Positions 16,300 through 23,780 of a DNA stretch of 64,000 nt are shown here, piece by piece. Location: assembly GCF_052044135.1 (NCBI RefSeq), contig NZ_JBQDYF010000001.1, forward strand, positions 372,001-436,000, read 5' to 3'. The notes beneath the pieces are model-generated. The model was not told the DNA's origin. It ran no database searches and saw nothing but the letters and a program-made list of their open reading frames with translations. This DNA comes from Salinisphaera sp052044135. GTDB lineage: Bacteria; Pseudomonadota; Gammaproteobacteria; Nevskiales; Salinisphaeraceae. The translations under genes and the position numbers were made by a program. The stretch's first letter is position 1, and each line of letters opens with the position of its first letter.

Positions 16300-17094
16300 A
16301 TGCAGAGCGCGCCACGTATTCAACGGTTACCGCCGAACACCCGGGGCGAGGATTACATCGTCGGCGATATCCACGGCTATTTCCCGGTACTGGAAGCCGC
16401 GCTGTCGCATCTTGGCTTCGATATCCATCGCGATCGCTTGCTGTCGGTGGGCGATCTCGTCGACCGCGGGCCGGAAAGCCACCGCGCGGCGGACTTTCTG
16501 CGTCAACCCTGGTTCTTCGCGGTACGCGGCAACCACGAACAGATGATGCTGGATGCCGTGGGTGTGGGCGGCGACGCGGCCGACCGGGCGGCGCGCGCGC
16601 TCTGGTACCAGAACGGCGGGCACTGGTTCGAAAGCCTGGAAGAAAACCGGGCCCGCCCATTGCTTGCGGCGCTGGCCGCGCTGCCGTACGCGCTGGCCGT
16701 GGAACTGGCCGATGGCCGGCAGATCGGACTGCTCCATGCCGATGTGCCGGCGGCGAGCTGGCCGGCCACCACCGCCGCCATCGCCGATGCCGCCGCCGGG
16801 TCGTCGATACTGCAGCACGCCCTGTGGAGCCGCGATCGGGCAGGCAAGGTTGTGGGCAGGGTCGAGGGACGGCGCCCGCGTGGCGAGATCGATGTCGCCG
16901 GCATAGATCGCGTGTTCTTCGGCCATACGCCGATGCCGTCGGCCGTGGCCTGCGGCAATACCCGCTGGCTCGATACCGGCGTGTTCCTGCCGCGGGGCCG
17001 GCTGTCGATCGCGGCCGCCTCCGATGACAGCCTGTGGTCGTTCGCGGCAGGCGATGCGCAAGACATCAGGCACGAATGGCGCGTGCCCGGCTGA
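16300..17094 (+). CDS. calcineurin-like Ser/Thr or diadenosine-polyphosphate phosphatase
   Basis: A 264-residue metallophosphoesterase of the PPP family. The signature series is complete: GDIHG at 22-26, GDLVDRG at 51-57, GNHE at 77-80, a later histidine in LLHADVP and the GHTPMP motif near the C-terminal third. These residues bind the two-metal centre. The arrangement is that of bacterial PrpA/PrpB-like protein phosphatases and of symmetrical Ap4A hydrolases; the sequence alone does not decide between them. ATG 16300 is chosen because GEDYIVGDIHG then begins about 16 residues in, as is usual. It lies alone between a terminator and a convergent MFS gene. Confidence 0.85.
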   Translation: MQSAPRIQRLPPNTRGEDYIVGDIHGYFPVLEAALSHLGFDIHRDRLLSVGDLVDRGPESHRAADFLRQPWFFAVRGNHEQMMLDAVGVGGDAADRAARALWYQNGGHWFESLEENRARPLLAALAALPYALAVELADGRQIGLLHADVPAASWPATTAAIADAAAGSSILQHALWSRDRAGKVVGRVEGRRPRGEIDVAGIDRVFFGHTPMPSAVACGNTRWLDTGVFLPRGRLSIAAASDDSLWSFAAGDAQDIRHEWRVPG

Positions 17095-17201
17095 GCGGGA
17101 TACCTCGCCGAATGGTTTCGGTGCGGGGCCCGGTCGTTTGGCGCCTGTGATCGAGACGGTCCAGGCGCGCGGCGGAATCGGCCGATGGCGGCGCGCGCCG
17201 T

Positions 17202-18395
17202 TCAGTGGTGCGCCGTGACCAGGCGGTCACGCCCCGCGCCCAGGCCGGCGGCAATCGCCGCCAGTCCGATCAGCCCGACCAGCACGCCGACCGCCGACCA
17301 ACTGCCGAAGAACTGGTGAATCAGGCCCACCGCGAGCGGGCCCAGCGCGGCCAGTACATAACCCACGCCCTGGGCCATGCCCGACAGTTCGGCGGCGGTT
17401 TCGGCATTCGGTGCCCGCAACGCGAGCAGCGTCAGCGCCATGCTGAAGGTGCCGCCCTGACCGAGCCCAAGCACGACCACCCAGAACCAGATGCCGCCGA
17501 TCGGGGCATACAGACAGCCGCCCAGGCCGATCAATGTGATGAGCATGACGGTGGTGAGCACGGCGCGCTGATCACGCATGCGAGCGCCGATCGCCGGCGC
17601 GATGATCGCGCTGGCCAGCTGCACCAGAATCGACACCGACAGTGCGAGCCCGGCCGACACGGCGGCCATGCCACGATCCGACAGAATCGTCGGCAGCCAG
17701 CCGAACACGGTATAGGCCAGCGAACTCTGCAGCCCCATGAACGCCGTGATCTGCCAGGCCAGCGGATCGCGATGCACGCGGCGCGGCCCGCCCGACGGCG
17801 CGGCCGGCTTGCGCACGGTGTGCATCTGCGCGATCCAGGCCACGGCCGCGATCACGGCCAGCACCAGCCAGAACGCCAGCGCCGGGCGCCAGGCGCCGGA
17901 AAACAGGAGCCGCAACGGCTCGGTCGCGCCGGCCGCCAGCGATGCCCCCAGACAAAGCGACATGGTGTACAGGCCCGTCATCACGCTGACGTTATCCGGG
18001 AAATCGCGCTTGACCAGCCCGGGCAGCAGCACACCCAGCACACCGATGCAGCCGCCGGCGAGTGCGGTGCCGACGAACATCCCGGCCTCGCCACTGTAGG
18101 GCCGCACCAGAATGGCCAGCGCCAGTACGATAAGCACTACGAGCACGGCGCGCTCGGGCCCCGCACGGCGTGCCAGACGCGGGGCCAGCGGAGCCGCCAG
18201 CCCGAGGCAGAGCACGGGCAGGGTGGTGAGCAGCCCCTGGCCGGCCGAGGCCAGGCCCAGATCGTGGCCGATACGCGTGAGCACCGGCGATACGCTGGTC
18301 AGCGCCGGGCGCAGGTTCAGGGCGACCAGCAGCAGGCCGGCCAGGGTCAGCAGCCGGCGCGCGGCCGGCTCGGAGGCAGAGCGTGAATCGGTCAT
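17202..18395 (-). CDS. CynX/NimT-family MFS transporter
   Basis: A 397-residue transporter with twelve predicted helices. The N-terminal signature LNLRPALTSVSPVL marks the CynX/NimT branch of the major facilitator superfamily, which includes putative cyanate transport and 2-nitroimidazole efflux proteins. The middle loop (VRKPAAPSGGPRRVHRDPLAW) is the usual cytoplasmic link between the two six-helix halves. The substrate is unknown; no cyanase gene is nearby. It is divergent from a LysR regulator whose start lies 176 bases away, so regulation of the transporter by that LysR is a fair inference. A second member of the same branch is at 42632-43813. Confidence 0.87.
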   Translation of the reverse strand: MTDSRSASEPAARRLLTLAGLLLVALNLRPALTSVSPVLTRIGHDLGLASAGQGLLTTLPVLCLGLAAPLAPRLARRAGPERAVLVVLIVLALAILVRPYSGEAGMFVGTALAGGCIGVLGVLLPGLVKRDFPDNVSVMTGLYTMSLCLGASLAAGATEPLRLLFSGAWRPALAFWLVLAVIAAVAWIAQMHTVRKPAAPSGGPRRVHRDPLAWQITAFMGLQSSLAYTVFGWLPTILSDRGMAAVSAGLALSVSILVQLASAIIAPAIGARMRDQRAVLTTVMLITLIGLGGCLYAPIGGIWFWVVVLGLGQGGTFSMALTLLALRAPNAETAAELSGMAQGVGYVLAALGPLAVGLIHQFFGSWSAVGVLVGLIGLAAIAAGLGAGRDRLVTAHH

Positions 18396-18559
18396 GGGCG
18401 CCAGCGTGAATGGGCGAGCGGGCTATTCTGCGGTCGACGGTAGGTTAATGCACCCATGCGATGCCGCGTCAGGTGGCAGCGCGCGGGTCATGAATACACC
18501 AGGCCCCGAGGCCAGAGCCGCGATCCGGGCGATCTCGCGTGGCGCGCCCGCGGCCCTTT

Positions 18560-18578
18560 ATATTCATCCGATGAATAT
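18560..18578. promoter_or_regulatory. LysR-type operator palindrome overlapping the lysR start codon
   Basis: ATATTCAT-CCG-ATGAATAT is a perfect eight-base inverted repeat with a three-base spacer, and its core contains the T-N11-A pattern of LysR boxes. The start codon of the LysR gene (18571) lies in its right arm. Binding here could block the gene's own translation start or transcription. Confidence 0.5.
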
Positions 18579-19488
18579 TCGCGACGTCGATCTCAATCTG
18601 CTCGTGATGCTGGATGCGCTGCTGCGCGAACGCAGTGTCACGCGGGCGGCGGAGGCCATGAACATCACCCAGCCGGCCATGAGCAACGCGCTCAAGCGTC
18701 TGCGCAAGCTGCTGGGCGATCCGATCCTGGTACGCACGGCCGGCGGCATGCAGCCCACGGCCCGCGCCGAGCAGTTGCAGCGCCCGGTGCGCAACGCGCT
18801 CGCTCAGATGGAAGCCGCGATCGCGCCCAATCGCGCGTTCGAGCCGGCCACCGCCGAGCGCCTGTTCACCATCCTGATCACGGACTATGCGGCCTCGGTG
18901 CTCATGCCGCATGTGGTCGCGGTGCTGGAAACCGAGGCGCCCGGCATCGCGCTCAACATCCTGTCGGCCTCGGGCGACGCCATCGGCCAGATCGAGCGCG
19001 GCGAGGCCGATGTCCTGGTCAATCAGTTCGGCCAGTTGCCCGCCAATTTTCACCACCAGCGGCTGTGGCGGGACCGGCTGGCCTGCCTGATTCGCAGCGA
19101 TCATCCGGCGCTGACGGCCGCCGGCGGCGAGCTCACGCTGGAGGCCTTTCTGGCCCAGCGGCATATTCTGATCACCCAGACCGGCATCGGCCTATCGCGT
19201 CTGGACGAGGTGCTGGCCGATCGCGGCCTGGCGCGCGAGATCAGCGTGCTCACCCGGCACTACCAATTGCCGCGTCAGTTGGTCGCCGAAAGCCATATGA
19301 TCGCGACCCTGCCGGCGCGCATCGCGCGTTACCAGGCGCGGCATCTCGGCCTTGCCGTGCTCGACCCGCCAGTCGAACTGCCCGAGTTCCAGGTCGGCAT
19401 CGCCTGGGGTGCGCTCGATCATCACGACCCGGCGCATCGCTGGCTGCGCGAGCGCATCGTGCGCATCGCGCGCGAAACCCTCGATTGA
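18571..19488 (+). CDS. LysR family transcriptional regulator (NodD/NahR-like)
   Basis: A 305-residue LysR regulator. The winged helix-turn-helix is at residues 5-64 (RSVTRAAEAMNITQPAMSNALKRLR region), and its opening MNIRDVDLNLL and the GDPILVRTAGGM segment are typical of the NodD/NahR/LinR branch, whose members often respond to aromatic compounds. Residues from about 90 form the effector-binding domain. ATG 18571 is chosen because the DNA-binding domain begins directly; the frame is open far upstream without start support. It is divergent from the MFS gene at 17202-18395, which is its likely target. Confidence 0.9.
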   Translation: MNIRDVDLNLLVMLDALLRERSVTRAAEAMNITQPAMSNALKRLRKLLGDPILVRTAGGMQPTARAEQLQRPVRNALAQMEAAIAPNRAFEPATAERLFTILITDYAASVLMPHVVAVLETEAPGIALNILSASGDAIGQIERGEADVLVNQFGQLPANFHHQRLWRDRLACLIRSDHPALTAAGGELTLEAFLAQRHILITQTGIGLSRLDEVLADRGLAREISVLTRHYQLPRQLVAESHMIATLPARIARYQARHLGLAVLDPPVELPEFQVGIAWGALDHHDPAHRWLRERIVRIARETLD

Positions 19489-19711
19489 TGCGCCGAGCGC
19501 GCGATGCTTGCACGAGCCTGTGACCACGCCTCGCGTATCGCGACGCCTTCGCCACCGAAGCCAGCCGGCGCATGATCCGGTGCATCCCGCAGCAACGGCT
19601 CGGCAAGCCGGAGGGTCTGAGCGGCGCGCGGTTGCTGCTGGCCCACCATCGCGGTCGACGGTGGTCATCGCCAGTCGTCGCTGCGAACGTGGCCGGCGAT
19701 CGGCGGCCGTT

Positions 19712-20044
19712 TCAGGAATGCACGATCAGCGTGTCGCCGTTCTGGGTCACCTGCAGCTGGGTCGGCGCCAGCGCGCGCGACAGGGCCGCGGCAATCGACA
19801 GGTGGCCGGATACCGCAGCCACGTGGATCGAGCCGGTGTCGGCCAGATCGGTCTTGATGAAGCAGCCGGTGGTGCGCGCCAGCGAATGGGCCGTGTCGTC
19901 GAATCCCTGCGCCGGCACATCGATGTTGCGCAGTCGGTTGCAAGGTGACACCTCGGGCGAGGAAGAGGAAATCGAACTATCGGACTGGCAGCCCGCAAGC
20001 GCGGCGATGAGCAGGATCGGGGCCAGAATGAGGGGGCGACGCAT
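19712..20044 (-). CDS. small lipoprotein with a secretin/TonB N-terminal (STN) domain
   Basis: A 110-residue predicted lipoprotein. A signal peptide (MRRPLILAPILLIAALAGC) ends in a lipobox with the lipidated cysteine at position 19. The mature part carries the pattern of an STN domain at about 49-110: LARTTGCFIKTDL, then VSGHLSIAAALSRAL and a C-terminal LQVTQNGDTLIVHS. In TonB-dependent receptors of the FecA type and in secretins this domain faces the periplasm and transmits signals or binds partners. Here it stands alone with no receptor, FecR or secretin gene nearby. A Shine-Dalgarno-like GAAGA precedes ATG 20044. A soluble partner for a distant receptor is one possible role; this is inference. 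Confidence 0.72.
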   Translation of the reverse strand: MRRPLILAPILLIAALAGCQSDSSISSSSPEVSPCNRLRNIDVPAQGFDDTAHSLARTTGCFIKTDLADTGSIHVAAVSGHLSIAAALSRALAPTQLQVTQNGDTLIVHS

Positions 20045-20093
20045 CGATCTTCTTTCGCGTGGTTTGATAACAGAGGGCGACAACTACTCTACG

Positions 20094-20122
20094 ATCATAT
20101 ACCTGTGTTTCCTAAGTGAAAA
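20094..20122 (-). promoter_or_regulatory. candidate sigma-70 promoter of the STN lipoprotein
   Basis: Read on the minus strand, TTTTCA (20122-20117) is separated by 17 bases from TATGAT (20099-20094), a five-of-six match to the -10 consensus, about 50 bases before the lipoprotein start. The region is one of the few AT-rich patches nearby. Confidence 0.4.
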
Positions 20123-20288
20123 GTCGACGCTTGACGGATGGGCGCGACAGTGTGTCCGCCGCGTTAAAAAAACGTCGAATCAGGCGTGATAACAGTCGCC
20201 GGTCGACAGGCCCGGGCCCGGGCCGTAAATTGTGCCGCCCGGCGCCGGTTCGGCGCGCGTGCGATGGCACCGCCTTCGGGATGACCTC

Positions 20289-22733
20289 ATGAACGACACC
20301 GACCAACGCCTGGCCTCACGTGTCCTGCCGGTGTGTATCGGCTTGGTCCTGCTGCTGGCCGGCCTGGCCCTGCTCGCCGGTGGCATCAAGCTTGTCATGG
20401 TCGGCGGCTCGGCGTACTACGCCAGCGCCGGAGCAGCGTTCGCGCTCGACGGGGTGCTGTTCATCGCCGCGCGTTCATCCGCGCTCGGCTTGTACGGCCT
20501 GATCCTGATGGCTTCGGCCGTGTGGTCGGTCTACGAGGCCGGCTTTTTTGGCTGGGCGCTGGTGCCGCGGCTGGCGCTATGGGCGGTGATCGGCGCGATC
20601 CTGCTGTTGCCGTGGATTCGCCGGCCGCTGGCCGCGCGTCGGCGGCGAGCCGGTAATGGTCTGGCCACCCCGACTCTGGCGGTCGCGGTGCTGGCGGTGT
20701 TCGGGCTCGCCGTCGGCAGCCAGTTCACGCCCGACCCCGGCCGCCTCACCGGTCGGATCCCGGCCCATCGCGATCATCCGGTGAAACCGGCATACGCCGC
20801 CGGGGCGGATTGGCCGTCCTATGGCGGCACCGATGCCGGTACGCATTACTCGCGGCTCGATCAGATCAATACGAAAAACGTCGGCCGGCTCAAGGTGGCC
20901 TGGAAGATCCGGACCGGGGATCGGCCCGGGGATCGGCCCGGGGCGCACGATGCGGCCGGGGGCAGCGACGAGAACACGCCGCTCAAGGTCAATCACACGC
21001 TCTACGTCTGCACGCCGCACAGCAAGCTGCTGGCACTCGATCCCGAAACCGGCCGCATCCGCTGGCGCTACAACACGCAGTTCAGCCCGCAGGGCGCGAA
21101 AAATTCCCCGGGCCGGGCCCGCATGACCTGCCGCGGCGTGGCGTATCAGGCCGCCAGCGAGCCGAAACAAGACGGGGCCGCCGGCGTCAAGCCGGTCGCG
21201 GACAGGAACAACACCCAGAACGCGCCGGCGGCACAGGCCTGTCCGCGCCGGATATTCCTGCCAACCGCGGATGCGCGCCTGATCGCGATCAATGCCGATA
21301 CCGGCCAGCGCTGCGCGAATTTCGGCCACGACGGCCAGATCGATCTGGCCCGACACCAGCGTCCGCTCAAGCCGGGCGGCTATTATTCGACCTCGCCGCC
21401 CGTGGTGGCCGACGGTCTGGTGATCGTCGGCGGCCGCGTCATCGACAATAGCGCGACCGACGAGCCCGCGGGCGTGGTGCGCGCCTATGACGCCAGGACG
21501 GGCAAGCAGGTGTGGCGCTGGGACGCCGGCAACCCGACCGGGGCGAACCCGCACGACACGCGCAACGCGCCGAACGTCGGAGCACCGATGAGCGTCGACC
21601 TCAAGCGCGGCTTGTTGTACCTGCCAGTCGGCAATGCCAGGCCCGGTCAGTTCGGCGGCCAGCGCTCGGCCGCGGACAAAAAATACAGTGCGTCGCTGGT
21701 CGCGCTGCATGTCAAAACCGGGCAGGTGGCCTGGCACCGGCAGCTGACCCATCACGATCTCTGGAACCTGGGCCCGCCGGCCCAGCCGGTGCTGACCGAT
21801 ATGGCCACCCGCCACCACGGCATGCAGCCGGTGGTGATCCAGCCGACCAAGCAGGGGCAGCTGTATGTGTTCAATCGGGTGACCGGCAAGCCGGTGGTGC
21901 CGATCCACGAGCGGCCCGCGCCGCAGGGCGCCGTGGCGGGTGTGCATACCGCGCCGACCCAGCCGCATTCGGCGTTGAGCCTCGTGCCGCGTCGGCTCAC
22001 CGGTGCCGACATGTGGGGCGTCACGCCGTTCGATCAACTGGCGTGCCGCATCCGGTTTCACGCGCTGCGCTACGACGGCCCGTTCACGCCGCCGTCGCGC
22101 AGGGGCTCAATTTCGTATCCCGGCAACCCCGGCGTCATGAACTGGGGCGGCGTGGCTGTCGATCCGGCGGATCAGAGTCTGTTCGTCGCGCCCACGTACC
22201 TCGCCTCCGTGCGCCGGTTGGTGCCGCGTGAGCAGGCGAAACGAAAGGAAAAGGCCGGTTCCGGTAACGGGGGGCCGCAGCCGAATACGGGCGCGCCGTA
22301 TGCCGTGAAGACCGGGCCGTTCATATCGCCACTCGGTCTGCCCTGTCAGGCACCGTCCTGGGGCGACGTGGCCGGTATCGATCTGCAGAAGCGCCGGATC
22401 GCCTGGCGCCATGCCAGCGGGGCCGCGCGCGATCGCCCCCGGATCCTGTCGCTACCGCTGCCGGTGGACGTACCGGCGCTCGGCGGGCCGATCGCCACCG
22501 CCGGCGGCGTGGCCTTCGAAACGGGCGCGCTGGACGATTACGTGCGCGCCTACGCCATGGCGACCGGCCGACAGCTCTGGCGGGCGCGACTCCCGGCCGG
22601 CGGCGATGCCACGCCGATGACCTATGAAGCCGGGGGGCGGCAGTATCTGCTGGTGACGGCTGGTGGCCACGGCACGTCCGGCACGACAGCGGGTGACTAT
22701 GTGATCGCCTACAGGCTGGCGACGAAGGGCTGA
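20289..22733 (+). CDS. gcd: membrane-bound PQQ-dependent glucose (quinoprotein) dehydrogenase
   Basis: An 814-residue quinoprotein. Four or five N-terminal membrane helices (residues about 12-150) anchor it in the inner membrane, and the rest is an eight-bladed beta-propeller in the periplasm starting at WPSYGGTDAGTHYSRL. Repeated W-motifs (GRIRWRYN, GKQVWRWD, GQVAWHRQ and GRQLWRAR) mark the propeller blades that hold PQQ. The layout fits Gcd, which oxidises glucose to gluconolactone and passes electrons to ubiquinone; the quinate/shikimate dehydrogenase QuiA has the same layout and cannot be excluded. Start ATG 20289 has GGGA eight bases upstream. A 12-base tandem duplication around 20925-20948 encodes DRPGDRPG. 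No pqq biosynthesis genes are in the window. Confidence 0.88.
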   Translation: MNDTDQRLASRVLPVCIGLVLLLAGLALLAGGIKLVMVGGSAYYASAGAAFALDGVLFIAARSSALGLYGLILMASAVWSVYEAGFFGWALVPRLALWAVIGAILLLPWIRRPLAARRRRAGNGLATPTLAVAVLAVFGLAVGSQFTPDPGRLTGRIPAHRDHPVKPAYAAGADWPSYGGTDAGTHYSRLDQINTKNVGRLKVAWKIRTGDRPGDRPGAHDAAGGSDENTPLKVNHTLYVCTPHSKLLALDPETGRIRWRYNTQFSPQGAKNSPGRARMTCRGVAYQAASEPKQDGAAGVKPVADRNNTQNAPAAQACPRRIFLPTADARLIAINADTGQRCANFGHDGQIDLARHQRPLKPGGYYSTSPPVVADGLVIVGGRVIDNSATDEPAGVVRAYDARTGKQVWRWDAGNPTGANPHDTRNAPNVGAPMSVDLKRGLLYLPVGNARPGQFGGQRSAADKKYSASLVALHVKTGQVAWHRQLTHHDLWNLGPPAQPVLTDMATRHHGMQPVVIQPTKQGQLYVFNRVTGKPVVPIHERPAPQGAVAGVHTAPTQPHSALSLVPRRLTGADMWGVTPFDQLACRIRFHALRYDGPFTPPSRRGSISYPGNPGVMNWGGVAVDPADQSLFVAPTYLASVRRLVPREQAKRKEKAGSGNGGPQPNTGAPYAVKTGPFISPLGLPCQAPSWGDVAGIDLQKRRIAWRHASGAARDRPRILSLPLPVDVPALGGPIATAGGVAFETGALDDYVRAYAMATGRQLWRARLPAGGDATPMTYEAGGRQYLLVTAGGHGTSGTTAGDYVIAYRLATKG

Positions 22734-22737
22734 GTGC

Positions 22738-22755
22738 GGGCCCGTTGCCGTTTCA
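22738..22755. repeat. possible decayed end of the TIR-bounded repeat
   Basis: GGGCCCGTTGCCGTTTCA matches the terminal sequence of the large repeat (GGGCCTGTTGCCGTTTCG) at 16 of 18 bases, immediately after the gcd stop codon. The rest of the element is absent, so this is at best a solo remnant. Confidence 0.35.
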
Positions 22756-22858
22756 GGCGCTGGCGAAGCGCGCGAAAAGATGGCCGGAATACGGCGATAA
22801 CAGGGTGGCCCGGTGCCCGCGACCCGGCAGTACAACGGCCCTTGGTCGGGCCGCGGGG

Positions 22859-23266
22859 CTACTTGTCGATGCCCCGTGCCGATGGCTCCGGCCGGGTGAA
22901 GACAAACACCGCCATGGCCGCCAGCATGGCGCCGACCAGAGCGATCACGCCGCGATGCTCGATGGTGCACCAGAGCAGGATCCAACTGGTCGCCATCAGC
23001 GCCACCGCGAGCCACTTGGCGCGGCGCGGGATCGCGCGTTCATCTTCCCAGGCCACCAGCGCAGGCCCGAAGTGCGGATGTGAACGCAGCCGGCGCCGCA
23101 GCTCGGGCGAGGATTTGCCGGCCGCCCAGGCCGCGACCAGAACAAAGGGCGTGGTGGGCAGGCCGGGCAATACCACGCCGATGGCGCCAAGGCCAATGCA
23201 GGCGAAGGCCAGAGCGCGCAAAAGCCACCGCAATACACGTGATCGGATGACGCCGGATTCTGCCAT
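22859..23266 (-). CDS. DUF454 (YbaN-like) inner-membrane protein
   Basis: A 135-residue membrane protein of the DUF454/YbaN family. The recognisable core is GLGAIGVVLPGLPTTPFVLVAAW at 26-48, followed by the basic cytoplasmic loop (RRRLRSHPHFGPALVAWEDERAIPRRAKW) and a C-terminal pair of helices at about 88-123. The family has no established function. ATG 23266 is chosen; the longer open frame to 23620 has no supporting features. It is convergent with gcd. Confidence 0.85.
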   Translation of the reverse strand: MAESGVIRSRVLRWLLRALAFACIGLGAIGVVLPGLPTTPFVLVAAWAAGKSSPELRRRLRSHPHFGPALVAWEDERAIPRRAKWLAVALMATSWILLWCTIEHRGVIALVGAMLAAMAVFVFTRPEPSARGIDK

Positions 23267-23780
23267 GCGGCGATGATCGCAGATCGATGGTTCGGCGGCG
23301 ACCGTTGTACACACCATCTGTGGATAACCCTGTTCGCAACACCCGGCGAAGTGCGCGGAATCCACAGCCCGCGGGCGTCGGGACGGCCTCTGGTCAGATT
23401 CTGACCAACGGGCGCGGCCCGGTCTCGTGTGTACGCCCTGGTCGGCCGCCTCGTCTATCATGCAGGGCGAATAAAGACTGCCCCTACGATGATCCCAACC
23501 AAGGCCCGGCGGCTGGGCGTGCCGATGCTGATCTTCGCGGCCGGCATGGCCAGCGCGGCCGTGCGGCTGCTGATGCTGGCGCTGATCGGCCTGCCGTTCG
23601 TGCCGTTCGGCATCGAGCATGCATTTCAGTCTCTGACCCGATAGCGCCCGTGCCTGACATTACACACAGTCTCTGTGGACAACCCTGTGCGCGATCCGTG
23701 ACGAACCGCTGCGATCGGCCGCGGCGCGGGCGCCCGCGGCGTATTGCGCAGAAACTGACCAGGCGTGTCCGGGCGTCGTC
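23267..23780. other. long intergenic region
   Basis: About 514 bases lie between divergent DUF454 and mnmC. I see one possible small gene at 23489-23644, and otherwise two similar short stretches, TGTGGATAACCCTGT (23320-23334) and TGTGGACAACCCTGT (23672-23686), which match at 14 of 15 bases and include a DnaA-box-like TGTGGATAA. There is no terminator and no RNA gene that I recognise. Confidence 0.45.
23489..23644 (+). CDS. possible 51-residue membrane protein
   Basis: This short frame encodes a basic N-terminus (MIPTKARRLG) followed by about 35 hydrophobic residues forming one or two helices (VPMLIFAAGMASAAVRLLMLALIGLPFVPFG). There is no clear Shine-Dalgarno and I do not recognise the family. 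The composition is unlike a random GC-rich frame, which is the main reason to list it. It may be non-coding. Confidence 0.35.
   Translation: MIPTKARRLGVPMLIFAAGMASAAVRLLMLALIGLPFVPFGIEHAFQSLTR

Noticed and set aside
23320..23686. A replication origin suggested by TGTGGATAACCCTGT and TGTGGACAACCCTGT
   Set aside because: Only two DnaA-box-like words, without an AT-rich unwinding region and without dnaA, dnaN or gidA nearby.
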